The position numbers were made by a program, and so were the translations under genes. This document shows positions 1 to 9,512 of a stretch of 64,000 nucleotides of DNA, piece by piece. Source of the DNA: Sporothrix humicola (lineage: Eukaryota > Ascomycota > Sordariomycetes > Ophiostomatales > Ophiostomataceae); contig WNYE01000021.1 of assembly GCA_021396245.1 (NCBI GenBank), positions 372,001 to 436,000 of the forward strand. Direction: 5' to 3'. The notes under the pieces are model-generated. The model was not told the DNA's origin, ran no database searches, and saw only the letters and a program-made list of their open reading frames with translations. The stretch's first letter is position 1; the number at the start of each line of letters is the position of its first letter.

Positions 1-477
1 TCTATGATATGTGGTAGTTGCATATGTACATCGTGGAGATGGTCCAGGGTACGACAAAGAGCGGATAAAGAGGAGACGGCATTGTACCCGTTAATATGCA
101 CATTTGTGCTCGCTTTTCGTGTTTTCGCGTTTTATTTCTCAGTTTTCGTTATTTGTGGCAACTGTCGGAATGATTGTGTCGACAAAACGAGGCGGGCGAG
201 GGGGTTAGTCGGGCGTTTTGTGTTGCATCCGCATCCTCACCCGTACCCGAAGTCTGTATCCGTCCCGCCTCAGTCTCGTCACGTCACGCCTTGGCCCGTC
301 ACACCTCACACCGGTGGAGGTACCGGTATGTAAACACAAGACATCGTTGTATAGTGCTAATGTCGTGGAGTTGTCATCGTCTGCATTGATGCCCAATGCG
401 ACAGGTACAAGCTGCGTCGGTTGCGTAGAGGCACACGACCGCTGTCGAAGCTCTCATTTCCAAGGCGTCGTGACAGC
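1..477. other. Left-edge intergenic DNA
   Basis: Downstream flank of the MFS transporter gene, whose stop codon lies at 478-480. Several short frames are open on both strands but none has a recognisable protein, a convincing start or splice signals. Nothing else was seen. Confidence 0.5.
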
Positions 478-2142
478 TTATGTGCTCTTTGTGGTATCTG
501 GGATGGTGGCCACGGCCAGGCCAGCGGCATTCTCAGCCTCTGCACCAGTGTCGGCAACAGGATCAACTGGTGTCTTCTCAGACACACCCGGTGCTGTCGA
601 CGCTGCAGCCATAACACCGCCCATGACATTATCATACTTGGGCTTGGCCGGCGGGCCGACACGGAACTCACCCACACCATAGGCGACGCCTAGAACGCCG
701 ACACCGCACCAGACGGAGAGGACCCAGGCCATTGTGGCCCAGCCAAATTCGTCGTGGATATAGCCGGCCAGTAGACTACCGCCGGCACTACCAAGGGCGA
801 AGGCCGTGTTGAAGAGGCCGTAGCCGATACCGTAGACACCCCGGCTACCCCAGACGCCCGGATTGCGCTCTTCTTCGTCCTCAATGGTAAAGCTAACCTC
901 GGCCATGAGCGGCACATTGGAAAACGTCAGTGCGACACCGAGAAGTGACAGCAGCGCGCCGAGGAGAATCTTTTGGTGGTAGGAGTTGTGGTCGACGAAG
1001 CGCAGGCAGACAAGCAGCGGCACGAGGGCAATGAAGCCCAGAAGCGACAGCCACTTGGCGCCCCAGCGGTCGGCGAGCAGACCAACCGGTGGCGAAAGGA
1101 CGAGGGGTGGGATGAAGGGCGCAAAGAAGATGAGACCGGCGGCAGTTGACGACCAGTTGAATGTTTCCTGTACAAACAGTGGCAGCACAGTGTCAAAGGC
1201 CGTCATGATGCCGGCGTCAATGAGGATACCGAGAAGCGCAAATAGCAGTCGGCGCGAACGTAAGAGGATGCAGATACGCTGCCATGTGCTCTTCTCGGGT
1301 GGTGTAGAGGGAAGGGGTTCGGCCTCGAAGCGGCTCGAAGTCGGCGCAATCGTGCGGCTGATGGTGGCTGCGATTGCCGAACTTTCGCCACCAGCCGCTT
1401 CTTCGTCTGTTGGCTGGGTGGTTGTTGACACATCCATCTCTGGATTGGTGCACTGTTCGACCTTGATCCACTTGATGGCGACCTTTTTCTCGATCAACAT
1501 CAACCGTAGAAGAATGTCGACCACGATCAGGCCAAAGGCAACATAGTAGACGGCGTAGTAGCCCGATCCTGCGTATACGGCACCGCCGATCAGCGGCGCA
1601 AACAGCAGGCCGCCCGACAGCGAGATGGCAACATAACCCATGGCTAAGCCGATACGCCGGCCCATGGTGTCGGCTAACAGCGCAAGGCCCACGCTCCACA
1701 CAACGGCTGCACTAAAGCCCTGCAGGATACGGCCCACAATGAACACAGCGATGCTGCGCCCAACGCACAGCAGCACAGTCGATGCGCCGAGCGCAATAAG
1801 ACCTAGCAGCAGCGGCCAGCGGCGCGACGAGGTGTGGTCGGCATAGATGCCGGCAATGGGGCTGCCAACAAAAAGGGCAAGACCGTAGGTGGCGACAAGG
1901 ATGGTGTTCCAGCGCTGCAGTTGGTCGTGTGGAATGCCGGCGCGCTCGGTCATTGCATAGGGCATAACGGGGACGACCAGGCCATAGAGGAAAATGTCGG
2001 TGAAGATGGCAAAGCAGACGCTGCCGACGATGAAGGACGTCGACGAGCGCCAGCGGAGGCCGAATGGCGGCTTGCCGGGCGAGGACGGCTCGTCAGACGA
2101 GGCAGACCGCTGCCAGGGAAGGCATCGACGGAGAGAAGACAT
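478..2142 (-). CDS. MFS transporter (DHA1 / vesicular-amine-transporter-like)
   Basis: Single-exon gene for a 554-residue, 12-helix major facilitator transporter, probably a proton-coupled exporter of small molecules at the plasma or vacuolar membrane. The frame is open further upstream, but only to a TTG. The ATG at 2142 has a good context (gacaaccATGt) and begins MSSLRRCLPW. The MFS loop motif appears twice, as expected from the family's internal duplication: GIYADHTSSRR between helices 2 and 3 and GLLADRWGAK between helices 8 and 9. A long hydrophilic loop with an acidic, serine-rich stretch separates the two six-helix halves. The C-terminus is a soluble Ala/Pro/Val-rich tail. Substrate cannot be told from sequence. 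It is divergent from RRP7 with a 1.36-kb spacer between the two starts. Confidence 0.88.
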   Translation of the reverse strand: MSSLRRCLPWQRSASSDEPSSPGKPPFGLRWRSSTSFIVGSVCFAIFTDIFLYGLVVPVMPYAMTERAGIPHDQLQRWNTILVATYGLALFVGSPIAGIYADHTSSRRWPLLLGLIALGASTVLLCVGRSIAVFIVGRILQGFSAAVVWSVGLALLADTMGRRIGLAMGYVAISLSGGLLFAPLIGGAVYAGSGYYAVYYVAFGLIVVDILLRLMLIEKKVAIKWIKVEQCTNPEMDVSTTTQPTDEEAAGGESSAIAATISRTIAPTSSRFEAEPLPSTPPEKSTWQRICILLRSRRLLFALLGILIDAGIMTAFDTVLPLFVQETFNWSSTAAGLIFFAPFIPPLVLSPPVGLLADRWGAKWLSLLGFIALVPLLVCLRFVDHNSYHQKILLGALLSLLGVALTFSNVPLMAEVSFTIEDEEERNPGVWGSRGVYGIGYGLFNTAFALGSAGGSLLAGYIHDEFGWATMAWVLSVWCGVGVLGVAYGVGEFRVGPPAKPKYDNVMGGVMAAASTAPGVSEKTPVDPVADTGAEAENAAGLAVATIPDTTKST

Positions 2143-3506
2143 GGTTGTCGACGTCGAAGTTCGTCGCTCGAACGGAGCAATTCGAGACAAGGTGAGGTAG
2201 AAAAAAGAGGGGAAATGGGGCCGCAATGGGCGTTCAAGGTTCGGACAAGTTGTCAAGGAGGGTAGACGTGCTACATCTCGAGAGATCGATGAAGCCGAAA
2301 GAGGAGAGCAAGGTTGAGATATAAGGCGAAATTGTCTTTATATGGAAGAGGAGAGAGAAAACCGCAAAATACTGGAAGTGCTTGGTCAAGACGTTGCAAA
2401 GAGGTCAATGCTAGCGTGAAAAGTGTCTGGGGCCGCGCCGGTATATCGGAGGGCTCGTAAAGGCAAAATGTAACTGGGTGGCTTGCCAAGACAGGTACAA
2501 AGTCGAAAAAAAGCTTTGTTGGTAGGTGTCGATGCCGACACGAGTCAAAGAAATTCTCGTTTGGTCTCTGGTTGGCACTTTTGTCGTTTTGGCGTGGAGC
2601 TGTAAGGCTAGAAACGGCTCCCTGGAAAGTGAGAACAGGGGGAGAAGAAGAAAAGGACGGCCAGAAAATCCTCCGAAGAAAAATAATCACCGCGGCGATT
2701 CAGATGCAACCTTGCTGAGATTTGCAGATTTGCCAGTGTTTCTGGGTCCTGCCGAGCGTAAGTAGGAAAGGTTAGCCGTTTTGGGTAGGAGAAACCGACT
2801 TCCTTTGACGGTGCCAACTGCCAGGCTGCATCTTGGCTTCACTAGCCATTGAGTCACGTTATGGCGGCCGCGTTATGGCAGCTAGTGTTTGTCAGCTTTT
2901 TCCGCGTCTGAATTAATAAGTTCGACGTTTCTTCCTCATTAGGTTCTTCGGAGTTTGATCTTTCTCCTCGGATTCCAAAGAAGATGCGCATAACGATGTC
3001 GAGAGAGATATTGCAGATTGTGCGAGGTCAGTGTGTGGTGGGTGTTGGGTGATGGTTGGTAGGCCAAGCCTAATAATTATTATAAGAGAGGAGGTAGAAC
3101 GCGAAGCAATACGATTCAGGGGTTCGCGATGTTATGTTTACAAATCCTATATGTTCAACGAACGGCAAGAGGTGAGGTTGTCTTGTCGTCGATCGCACCT
3201 CCCCTTGTGAAACAGCACGTTGTGCTTGCCCACGTTGTGTTCGTCTCAGTGCCCATCGCTCTTTCCTACAGGGCCTGGGTTCTCTGGGGTAGCCACACCT
3301 GAAAGAAGATGCAAGTGCTAGGCGCATTTGGCACGTGCCATTGGCCAGCTCCAAGGTAGCCCCACTAAAAAGTTTATCTTATCGCTGAAAAAGTAGGGCA
3401 GAAAAACGTTGCACCAAAAAGCTTCAGCCTTTTCAAACTCGAGACTTTTGCTCCAGCCTCACGTCAATTGACTCGACACTCCCCTCACACCTCGCACACA
3501 CCCATA
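2143..3506. promoter_or_regulatory. Divergent intergenic region between MFS transporter and RRP7
   Basis: Gene-free spacer upstream of both flanking genes, so it should hold two promoters and 5' leaders. No long open frame with protein character was found. Short pyrimidine/purine runs are present; no specific operator could be identified. Confidence 0.45.
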
Positions 3507-4589
3507 ATGGCATCAATACCAAAAACTCTCGGCGAATATGCCGTCCTGCCCGTCCAGCTGCCGCAGCTGCCGTCGCTTGCCCACCTCCCACCAGCCACCC
3601 ATTTCCTCTACGTCCGGCGAAATGCGCCCAAGATCGCAACAGCCAACGATGAGCGCAGCCTGTTCCTGGCCAATGTGCCCGTGGACGGCACAGAGGAGCA
3701 CTTCCGGGCAATATTTGCTTTATTAGTCGGCCCCGGCCGCTTCGAGTCGATCTCATTCGAGGAGGAGCGGAGGCGAGCTGCCAAGGCGAAGCCCGAAAAC
3801 GACAGCGACGATGACGACGAGGACAACTCCGACGACAGCGATGACTCCGAGTCGGACTTTGAAGACTTTGACGCAATTCTGCCCCGGCAAGCGGCCAGCT
3901 TGGCTGATCTGCAGTCGCGGAAACGGAAGCGGGAAGGCGGCCATAAGAGCCGTGACAAGGACGACAGCAGCAAAGCGGCGGCCAAGCAGCTGCGGCAACA
4001 GGCCACTCTGCCGACAACATGGCCGCGTTCTTTGCGCCGGAGCGGAAGCACAGCCGTGGCGCTCTTTGTGGACGCCAAGAGTGTCGATATTGTCCTGAAG
4101 GCAGTTGCCAAACTTCACAAGGCCGCACAATACCCAGAATGGCCGTCTCTCGAGGGCTCCTCTTCTTCTTCTTTGGGCGCACCATGGCTTGCCGGCCACA
4201 ATCGCCTGGCCTACCCGAATCGCGAGTCTCTGCGCGAGTCGGTCGATGCCTTCTTTGCCCTCTTCAACCAGCAAGAAGCCGCCGCTGCCGAGCTGGCCCG
4301 CCGTCTGCGCAACGTGCCCGACGAGGACGGTTTCGTGACGGTGACACGCGGCACAACGGGTGGCGGTGGCCGCGGTGCACCCGCCAGACAGCAAGAGGCT
4401 GCAGCGGCTAAGGCCAAGCAACAGGCCAAGGCCGAAAAGCAGCGCCAGGACATGACCAACTTCTACCGGTTCCAGCTGCGCGAGCGCAAGAAGGAGGAGC
4501 AGATGGAGCTGCAGCGCAAGTTCCAGGAGAACCACAAGCGGATAGCAGCGATGAAGGAGAAGCGCGGCAAGTTCAAGCCAGAGGCGTGA
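3507..4589 (+). CDS. RRP7: Ribosomal RNA-processing protein 7 (RRP7)
   Basis: Single-exon, 360-residue homologue of Rrp7, a small-subunit processome factor (UTP-C/CURI-associated) needed for 18S rRNA maturation in the nucleolus. The start MASIPKTL at 3507 is the first ATG of the frame; the frame upstream of it opens only at a TTG. The order is an N-terminal region with an RRM-like fold (ANDERSLFLANVPVDGTEEH, about residues 47-66), a highly acidic Asp/Ser linker (about 95-130), then a basic coiled C-terminal Rrp7 domain ending in NFYRFQLRERKKEE and a Lys-rich tail. The C-terminal signature is typical of the family. The acidic linker is low complexity, so the frames open opposite it are shadows. 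Confidence 0.9.
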   Translation: MASIPKTLGEYAVLPVQLPQLPSLAHLPPATHFLYVRRNAPKIATANDERSLFLANVPVDGTEEHFRAIFALLVGPGRFESISFEEERRRAAKAKPENDSDDDDEDNSDDSDDSESDFEDFDAILPRQAASLADLQSRKRKREGGHKSRDKDDSSKAAAKQLRQQATLPTTWPRSLRRSGSTAVALFVDAKSVDIVLKAVAKLHKAAQYPEWPSLEGSSSSSLGAPWLAGHNRLAYPNRESLRESVDAFFALFNQQEAAAAELARRLRNVPDEDGFVTVTRGTTGGGGRGAPARQQEAAAAKAKQQAKAEKQRQDMTNFYRFQLRERKKEEQMELQRKFQENHKRIAAMKEKRGKFKPEA

Positions 4590-6001
4590 GGAACGCAGGA
4601 GAGATGAGGACATTTATATGGTGAGTTCTTGTACTTTTTTTTTCCTTAAAAATATAATGATTCTTCAATTCCACCCCCCCCCCCCCCTTTTCCCTCCCCA
4701 CGCTATATGATGACGCCGCGGGGCCAGCGAAGCACTGGCTGTGCATGAGGACGGGCGTTTTGCGATTGCAGATGCTCGAGTGTGCGGCAGGTGACTGCCG
4801 AAAACATCCGCGTTAAACTACAATCTTCTCAACTTGTCTGAAGAAGCGTGTCCCCATTTCATTACTCTTGTTCACCGCCATACTCCCGCCCATCTTGGCT
4901 CAGTGCTAATATATTTACAGTGCATCAAACACACAGACAGCAATATCGAGTCGCGGTCGGAAAGCTTAAGTGCTGTCTCAAGGAAGACGGCTCGGCCAGG
5001 CAGTGGGCACAACGGCACAACACTTTGGCCTTGTCTGGAACTGACGCGTCTGTTGTTTCTGTTATTGTGCTGGTGGCGGTGTTGTTGTTGGTGGGATGGC
5101 AAGGGAGAAAGATGGAAGACAAAAAGACAACGGCAGTGACAGCGCACATCGCATGTTAGCAGACGTTTAACCTGCATTAGGCCCGCTAGCTGCCGTGTCT
5201 TATGTGGCAGTCGCTACCGACAGAATGAACGCCTTTTTGGGCATTTTCACAGATGTTGAAGAAAAGATAGGCAGGGAGGCTTTTTACTAGTTGCCGTCCA
5301 TGGCCCTTGTACAAAACATTAAATCATGAAATAATGCATAAATTTTTAGATGGCAAATTTGACGGCATGTGGCGATTGAATGAGAGAATGTGATAAGAAA
5401 AGAACGGAAAATACATGAAGGTAAACAAATGTTCTGGAGGTGAGAGTCAGCGTCGCACGTGACGTGTCCAAGGCGCTGGCACGTGGTGGGGCTTCCCGAG
5501 TTTCCACGGCAACGCTAGCTCTGGGCAGGAGCCTCCAAACGAAACAAAACACGCAACCGCGGACGAACCACGGTTTGACACCTTCCCTATCCTAGCTCGG
5601 GTGTTTATGATGCAAGGGTGGGAAGGAGCGACACGGAAACAGACGAAAATAAGCAAGAGCAGAAAAAGCTCCCTGCAGAAATAAGAAACTCCAAATCAAA
5701 AAAAAGAAGTCAAGAAAGAGGGGAAACTCGACCCGGTACGGCACGTTTGTATTCAAAGTTGACGTTCACCACACACACCAACGGCTTCACACCACACAGC
5801 TGCGTACTCGACTTGTACCTGTACTCAGTACCTGTTGACGAATTGCATCTTGTTCCTGCATCTCTGTAATCTTTCGAAACAGCTTCGGCACGGATCTTGT
5901 TTCGTTTTCGTTTTCATTTTCGTGTCTTTGTTTTCTTTTCGTCCCTTCGATACCCTTCTGCGACCACCTCTCATGCATCCGATCTCCCTCTCGACTTTAC
6001 C
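4590..6001. other. Intergenic region with a 14-base poly(C) run
   Basis: Tandem-gene spacer between RRP7 and the ADIP-domain gene. It holds a run of 14 C at 4674-4687 right after an A/T-rich 3' end, and the promoter and CT-rich leader of the downstream gene near 5880-6001. No gene, RNA gene or transposon was recognised. Confidence 0.5.
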
Positions 6002-9000
6002 ATGACGGACATCTCGAGCCTACGGACAGCCTCGCTGTACATCAACAACCAGCTTCTCTCGCGCGGTTTGCTGCGTGACGGACGGGCAATTGACTTTGCA
6101 GATCCATCAGGACGAGAAAGCAAAGAAAGCAAAGACAGCAAGAAGAAGAAGGACGGCGACGATGACGAGGCCAAGTCTGAAGACAAGGCCGTCGACAAGA
6201 CGGCCGACACCATGTCGCGCGTCATCAGCGTCGTCAACGACCTGATTTTACGGAGAGATGTAAGTGCCCTTTGCTATTTCTTGACTTTTTTATTTGTTCT
6301 CCCACTAACGACCCAGCGCGACGCTGAACACCGCGAATCCCTCTCGACGGCCCTGCGCACCGTCCGCGCCGAATCGCTCCGCCAAGCCAACGACCTCTCG
6401 CGCGCGATTGAGCGCCATGCCGAAGCGCAGCGCCGCGCCGATCTGGGCGAAGCGGCCGAGGCGAGTTTGCGGGCCCAGCTGGCGGCCGCAGACGCGACCA
6501 ACAAGAAGCTGCGAGAGGAGGCGGCACGGATGCGGCAGCAGGTGGCGCAGACGCGCGCGTCGTGTGCCAACGAGGTACGGAAGCGCGACCGGCAGATTGA
6601 CGGGCTCAAGAAGGCTGTGACCGATGCAGGACGGGCGCGAGGCGAGCGGCGGAGTCCAGCCATCACGACGATTACCATTAGCGGTGGAGATTCGATAAGT
6701 TCGCACGCACAAACGCCTCGATCGGCCATTAGCTCTGTCCAGTCGACACCGAACGCAAACGCAGCCGCCGACACGACGACGACCTCCGAGTACAACCTGC
6801 GCAGTGAGACCAATGCATTCCTGGCCGACCTGGCCCGTGGCCTCAGCAGCGACAACGAGATGCTTCTGGACCTGGTGCGCCACACGAGCCGGCGCCTGCA
6901 GGCCATGAGCGGCTATGTCGCAGACGAAGACACACCGGAGATGACGACTACTGGCATGGTGGACTGCGGTGCACTTGCGGCAGAAATGGAGGCTGTGCTC
7001 GAGCATCTGCGGACAATTCTGACAAACCCGTCATTTGTGCCGATTGAGGAGGTTGTGCAGCGCGAGTCCGAGATTGGCCGCCTACGCGATGGCTGGGAGA
7101 AGATGGAGGGCCGCTGGAAGGAGGCCGTGCATCTGCTGGACGGCTGGCGAAAGCGCATGGCTGTCAGTGGACGGCCGGTCAACATGGAGGAGATCAAGAT
7201 GGGTCTGCGTCTGAGCCCAGTGCGTGTGCGTAACGTCGCCGAGACGTCGCTGGGTCTTGACCTGCGCTTGCCGCCCTTGCAAGAGGGTCTTGATGCGGTC
7301 CATGAGGAAGAGGAGGAGGAGGACGAAGCTGGAGAGAGAAACGACTACGACGATAGCGAAGACGACGAAGACGACGCAGAAAACTGGCCGCCACTAGGCC
7401 GCACACCCAGCCCGGCCGAGACGCTGCACCTTGTTCCCGCCCCTGCCCCAGGCACTCTTGACTATGCACCTGGTCACGAAGGTTTGAGTGACAGCGAGTC
7501 GGACGCCAGCAGCATTTTCGCCGATGATGTCGACGACGATGAGTGTGATTTCGAAGATGACGGGCCTAATGTGCAGATCATCGAGCAGTCCATCATGGTG
7601 GCGTCACTCGAGGAGGCATCGCCTGCTGTGTTTTCGCGGTCAACTCCCTCGCCTTCACCGCCGCCGCCCGAGAAGCCAGTCCTGTCCAAGGTGACCACTG
7701 CCGCCATCAAGGAGCAGGAGAAGGCGGGTGTCAAGGCCAAGGAAGTGAAGGGGGCCAAGGAGACCAACGAGGCAGAAAAGCCAAAGGCTGCCGAGACCAA
7801 GCCGGGCCAGCAGGGTCTGCGGCCATCGCACACCGCTGGAAACCGGCAAGGTACAAAGCCGTCGTCCTCGTCTGACGTTAAGAAAGAGACAAAGACGGCA
7901 GCTGTGCCAGCCACAACAGCTACCACAACAACTGCAGTCACTCGCGGCAGACGGAGACCGGGTGAGGTGGAAGAGACTGCTAAAGACCGCCGACAATTGC
8001 GCATTGCAGCGGCTACTGCAGCTGCTCAAGCAGAAAAGCCAACTGCCAAGCCGGCAGCGCCAAGAGTCGTGGCCTCTTCTTCGAACACGACGACGACGAC
8101 CGGCCTCACTAGAGCCAACTCCGGACGGGTTGCTGGCGGCCGTCCTATGCCAACAAGACCAGGCCAGGCCGGTGCCAAGCCCGTGACGGCTACTGCTCGT
8201 CCAGTGTCTGCGCTCTCGCAGGAGAACAAGCGGCCCACGTCGGCAGCTTCTCAAGCGTCAGACGCGTCGTCAGCTGCTGCATCCGACGATAGTGTAGCCC
8301 TTGTTCCCACTGCTGCAACCAAAACCACAACATCACGGCCGGTCTCTTCATTAGCAGCCCGCAAACTGGCGACTGCCACTTCTGCTTCGTCAACGGCGCC
8401 AGCAACTGCCCGTTCACGACTCGATCGTGTGCAGAACAGATCTGCCGGTGACGACAAGACAACATCGGCGGCCTCGTCCTCTTCTTCGTCTGAACAGATG
8501 CCGCCACCACCTGCTCCAGTTTCCACAGCTGCTGCGGCCAACCGTGCACGCAGCCGGTCGCCGATCAAGATGGCCTCGGCCGGTTCGGGTGCTTCGGCAG
8601 GATCTGCAGCCGCGGCAGGTACCTCTGGTGGCAGTTCCGGCACTGGAATTGCCGGCAGCGGCGTCACGTCTCGCCTGCCTCTCCCAACAAGTTCCAATGT
8701 CCCGCCGCCCGCCAGCCCGGCCCTCAACATGGCCACGATTGCGGCCAAGCTGGCGGCGTCGGAGCGGGAGGCCGATGCAGCACGCGTGCGTGCAAAGCTC
8801 AAGGCAGCAAGAAGTGGTCTGGCCGGAGCCAAGGCCAAGGCTGTCCCAGTCGTTGAAGCAGCCCTTCCTGCCGCAGAGACAGAAGCCTCTGTCGACCCGG
8901 TCAAGAAGACCGTGCCCGAAACCGAAGCCGAGCCCCTCTCGACTTCCATCAACTCGAATGGCGAGCCGGCCCAGCAGCCGCTGCGCAAAAAGCGGGATCC

Positions 9001-9157
9001 TAATGCCAAGGACCAGCGGCGGGCGAGCAAGGCGGCATCGCGGCGGAGAAGCACTTTGAACCCGTGGGAGCTCAAGAGCTTGATGACTGGCAGTGTGGAG
9101 GGTGCAGTTCCTGTGCCAGGGACAGAAGGTGCACCAGCAGTGGAGGCTTCCTCGTGA
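6002..9157 (+). CDS. ADIP-domain spindle-pole protein (Msd1 / TINA-like)
   Basis: Exons 6002-6259 and 6317-9157; 1032 residues. The intron (6260-6316, GTAAGT, branch ACTAACG, CCCAG) is 57 nt and free of stops, so the frame reads straight through it; splicing joins NDLILRRD to RDAEHRESLS. The N-terminal 200 residues (YINNQLLSRGLL, MSRVISVVNDLILRR, then coiled coil) match the ADIP family (afadin/alpha-actinin-binding), whose fungal members include S. pombe Msd1, which anchors spindle microtubules to spindle pole bodies, and A. nidulans TINA, a NIMA interactor. Then come an acidic stretch, a long Ala/Ser/Thr/Pro-rich disordered region and a basic C-terminal motif (RRRSTLNPWELKSLM). The start ATG (taccATGacg) is the first in frame. 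Cell-cycle role is inferred from the family. Confidence 0.82.
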   Translation: MTDISSLRTASLYINNQLLSRGLLRDGRAIDFADPSGRESKESKDSKKKKDGDDDEAKSEDKAVDKTADTMSRVISVVNDLILRRDVSALCYFLTFLFVLPLTTQRDAEHRESLSTALRTVRAESLRQANDLSRAIERHAEAQRRADLGEAAEASLRAQLAAADATNKKLREEAARMRQQVAQTRASCANEVRKRDRQIDGLKKAVTDAGRARGERRSPAITTITISGGDSISSHAQTPRSAISSVQSTPNANAAADTTTTSEYNLRSETNAFLADLARGLSSDNEMLLDLVRHTSRRLQAMSGYVADEDTPEMTTTGMVDCGALAAEMEAVLEHLRTILTNPSFVPIEEVVQRESEIGRLRDGWEKMEGRWKEAVHLLDGWRKRMAVSGRPVNMEEIKMGLRLSPVRVRNVAETSLGLDLRLPPLQEGLDAVHEEEEEEDEAGERNDYDDSEDDEDDAENWPPLGRTPSPAETLHLVPAPAPGTLDYAPGHEGLSDSESDASSIFADDVDDDECDFEDDGPNVQIIEQSIMVASLEEASPAVFSRSTPSPSPPPPEKPVLSKVTTAAIKEQEKAGVKAKEVKGAKETNEAEKPKAAETKPGQQGLRPSHTAGNRQGTKPSSSSDVKKETKTAAVPATTATTTTAVTRGRRRPGEVEETAKDRRQLRIAAATAAAQAEKPTAKPAAPRVVASSSNTTTTTGLTRANSGRVAGGRPMPTRPGQAGAKPVTATARPVSALSQENKRPTSAASQASDASSAAASDDSVALVPTAATKTTTSRPVSSLAARKLATATSASSTAPATARSRLDRVQNRSAGDDKTTSAASSSSSSEQMPPPPAPVSTAAAANRARSRSPIKMASAGSGASAGSAAAAGTSGGSSGTGIAGSGVTSRLPLPTSSNVPPPASPALNMATIAAKLAASEREADAARVRAKLKAARSGLAGAKAKAVPVVEAALPAAETEASVDPVKKTVPETEAEPLSTSINSNGEPAQQPLRKKRDPNAKDQRRASKAASRRRSTLNPWELKSLMTGSVEGAVPVPGTEGAPAVEASS

Positions 9158-9512
9158 GGAGTGGAGGGAGAGTGTTGATAATTTACAAGGCATAAAAGGA
9201 GGATAGTCTGGGGCGGCGTTTTTTGTGTTTCCTGTTCTTTGTTTTGGTTTCGTTTTCCGTCTCTTTTTGGATGATCTTGTTCTTCTTGGATTATCGGCCT
9301 TTAATTTGGCTTTCTTTTCCCCCTTTTACTTTCATTTTCTTCTCTCATAGTCCCCTCTCGTCGAGGGAGACTCTACATTTTGATGATGACGGCTGGTTTT
9401 CACGAATTTGATGAAGTTCTTTTTCTCGTTCACAAAGATGTCCTATTGTTGACATGAGTCGTAATGACATGAATCATAACGTATTGTTCGATTGTACTAT
9501 CGTCGTTTCTCA
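9158..9512. other. Convergent 3' intergenic region
   Basis: Space between the ends of two convergent genes; T-rich on the plus strand with several stop codons in every frame. It probably holds the 3' UTRs and poly(A) sites. Nothing else was seen. Confidence 0.5.

Noticed and set aside
2142..2256. N-terminal extension of the MFS transporter
   Set aside because: The extension begins with TTG, not ATG; the ATG at 2142 has a better context and gives a normal MFS N-terminus.
8251..9075. 274-codon minus-strand frame opposite the ADIP gene
   Set aside because: Mirror of the Ala/Thr-rich low-complexity tail; no start context or homology.
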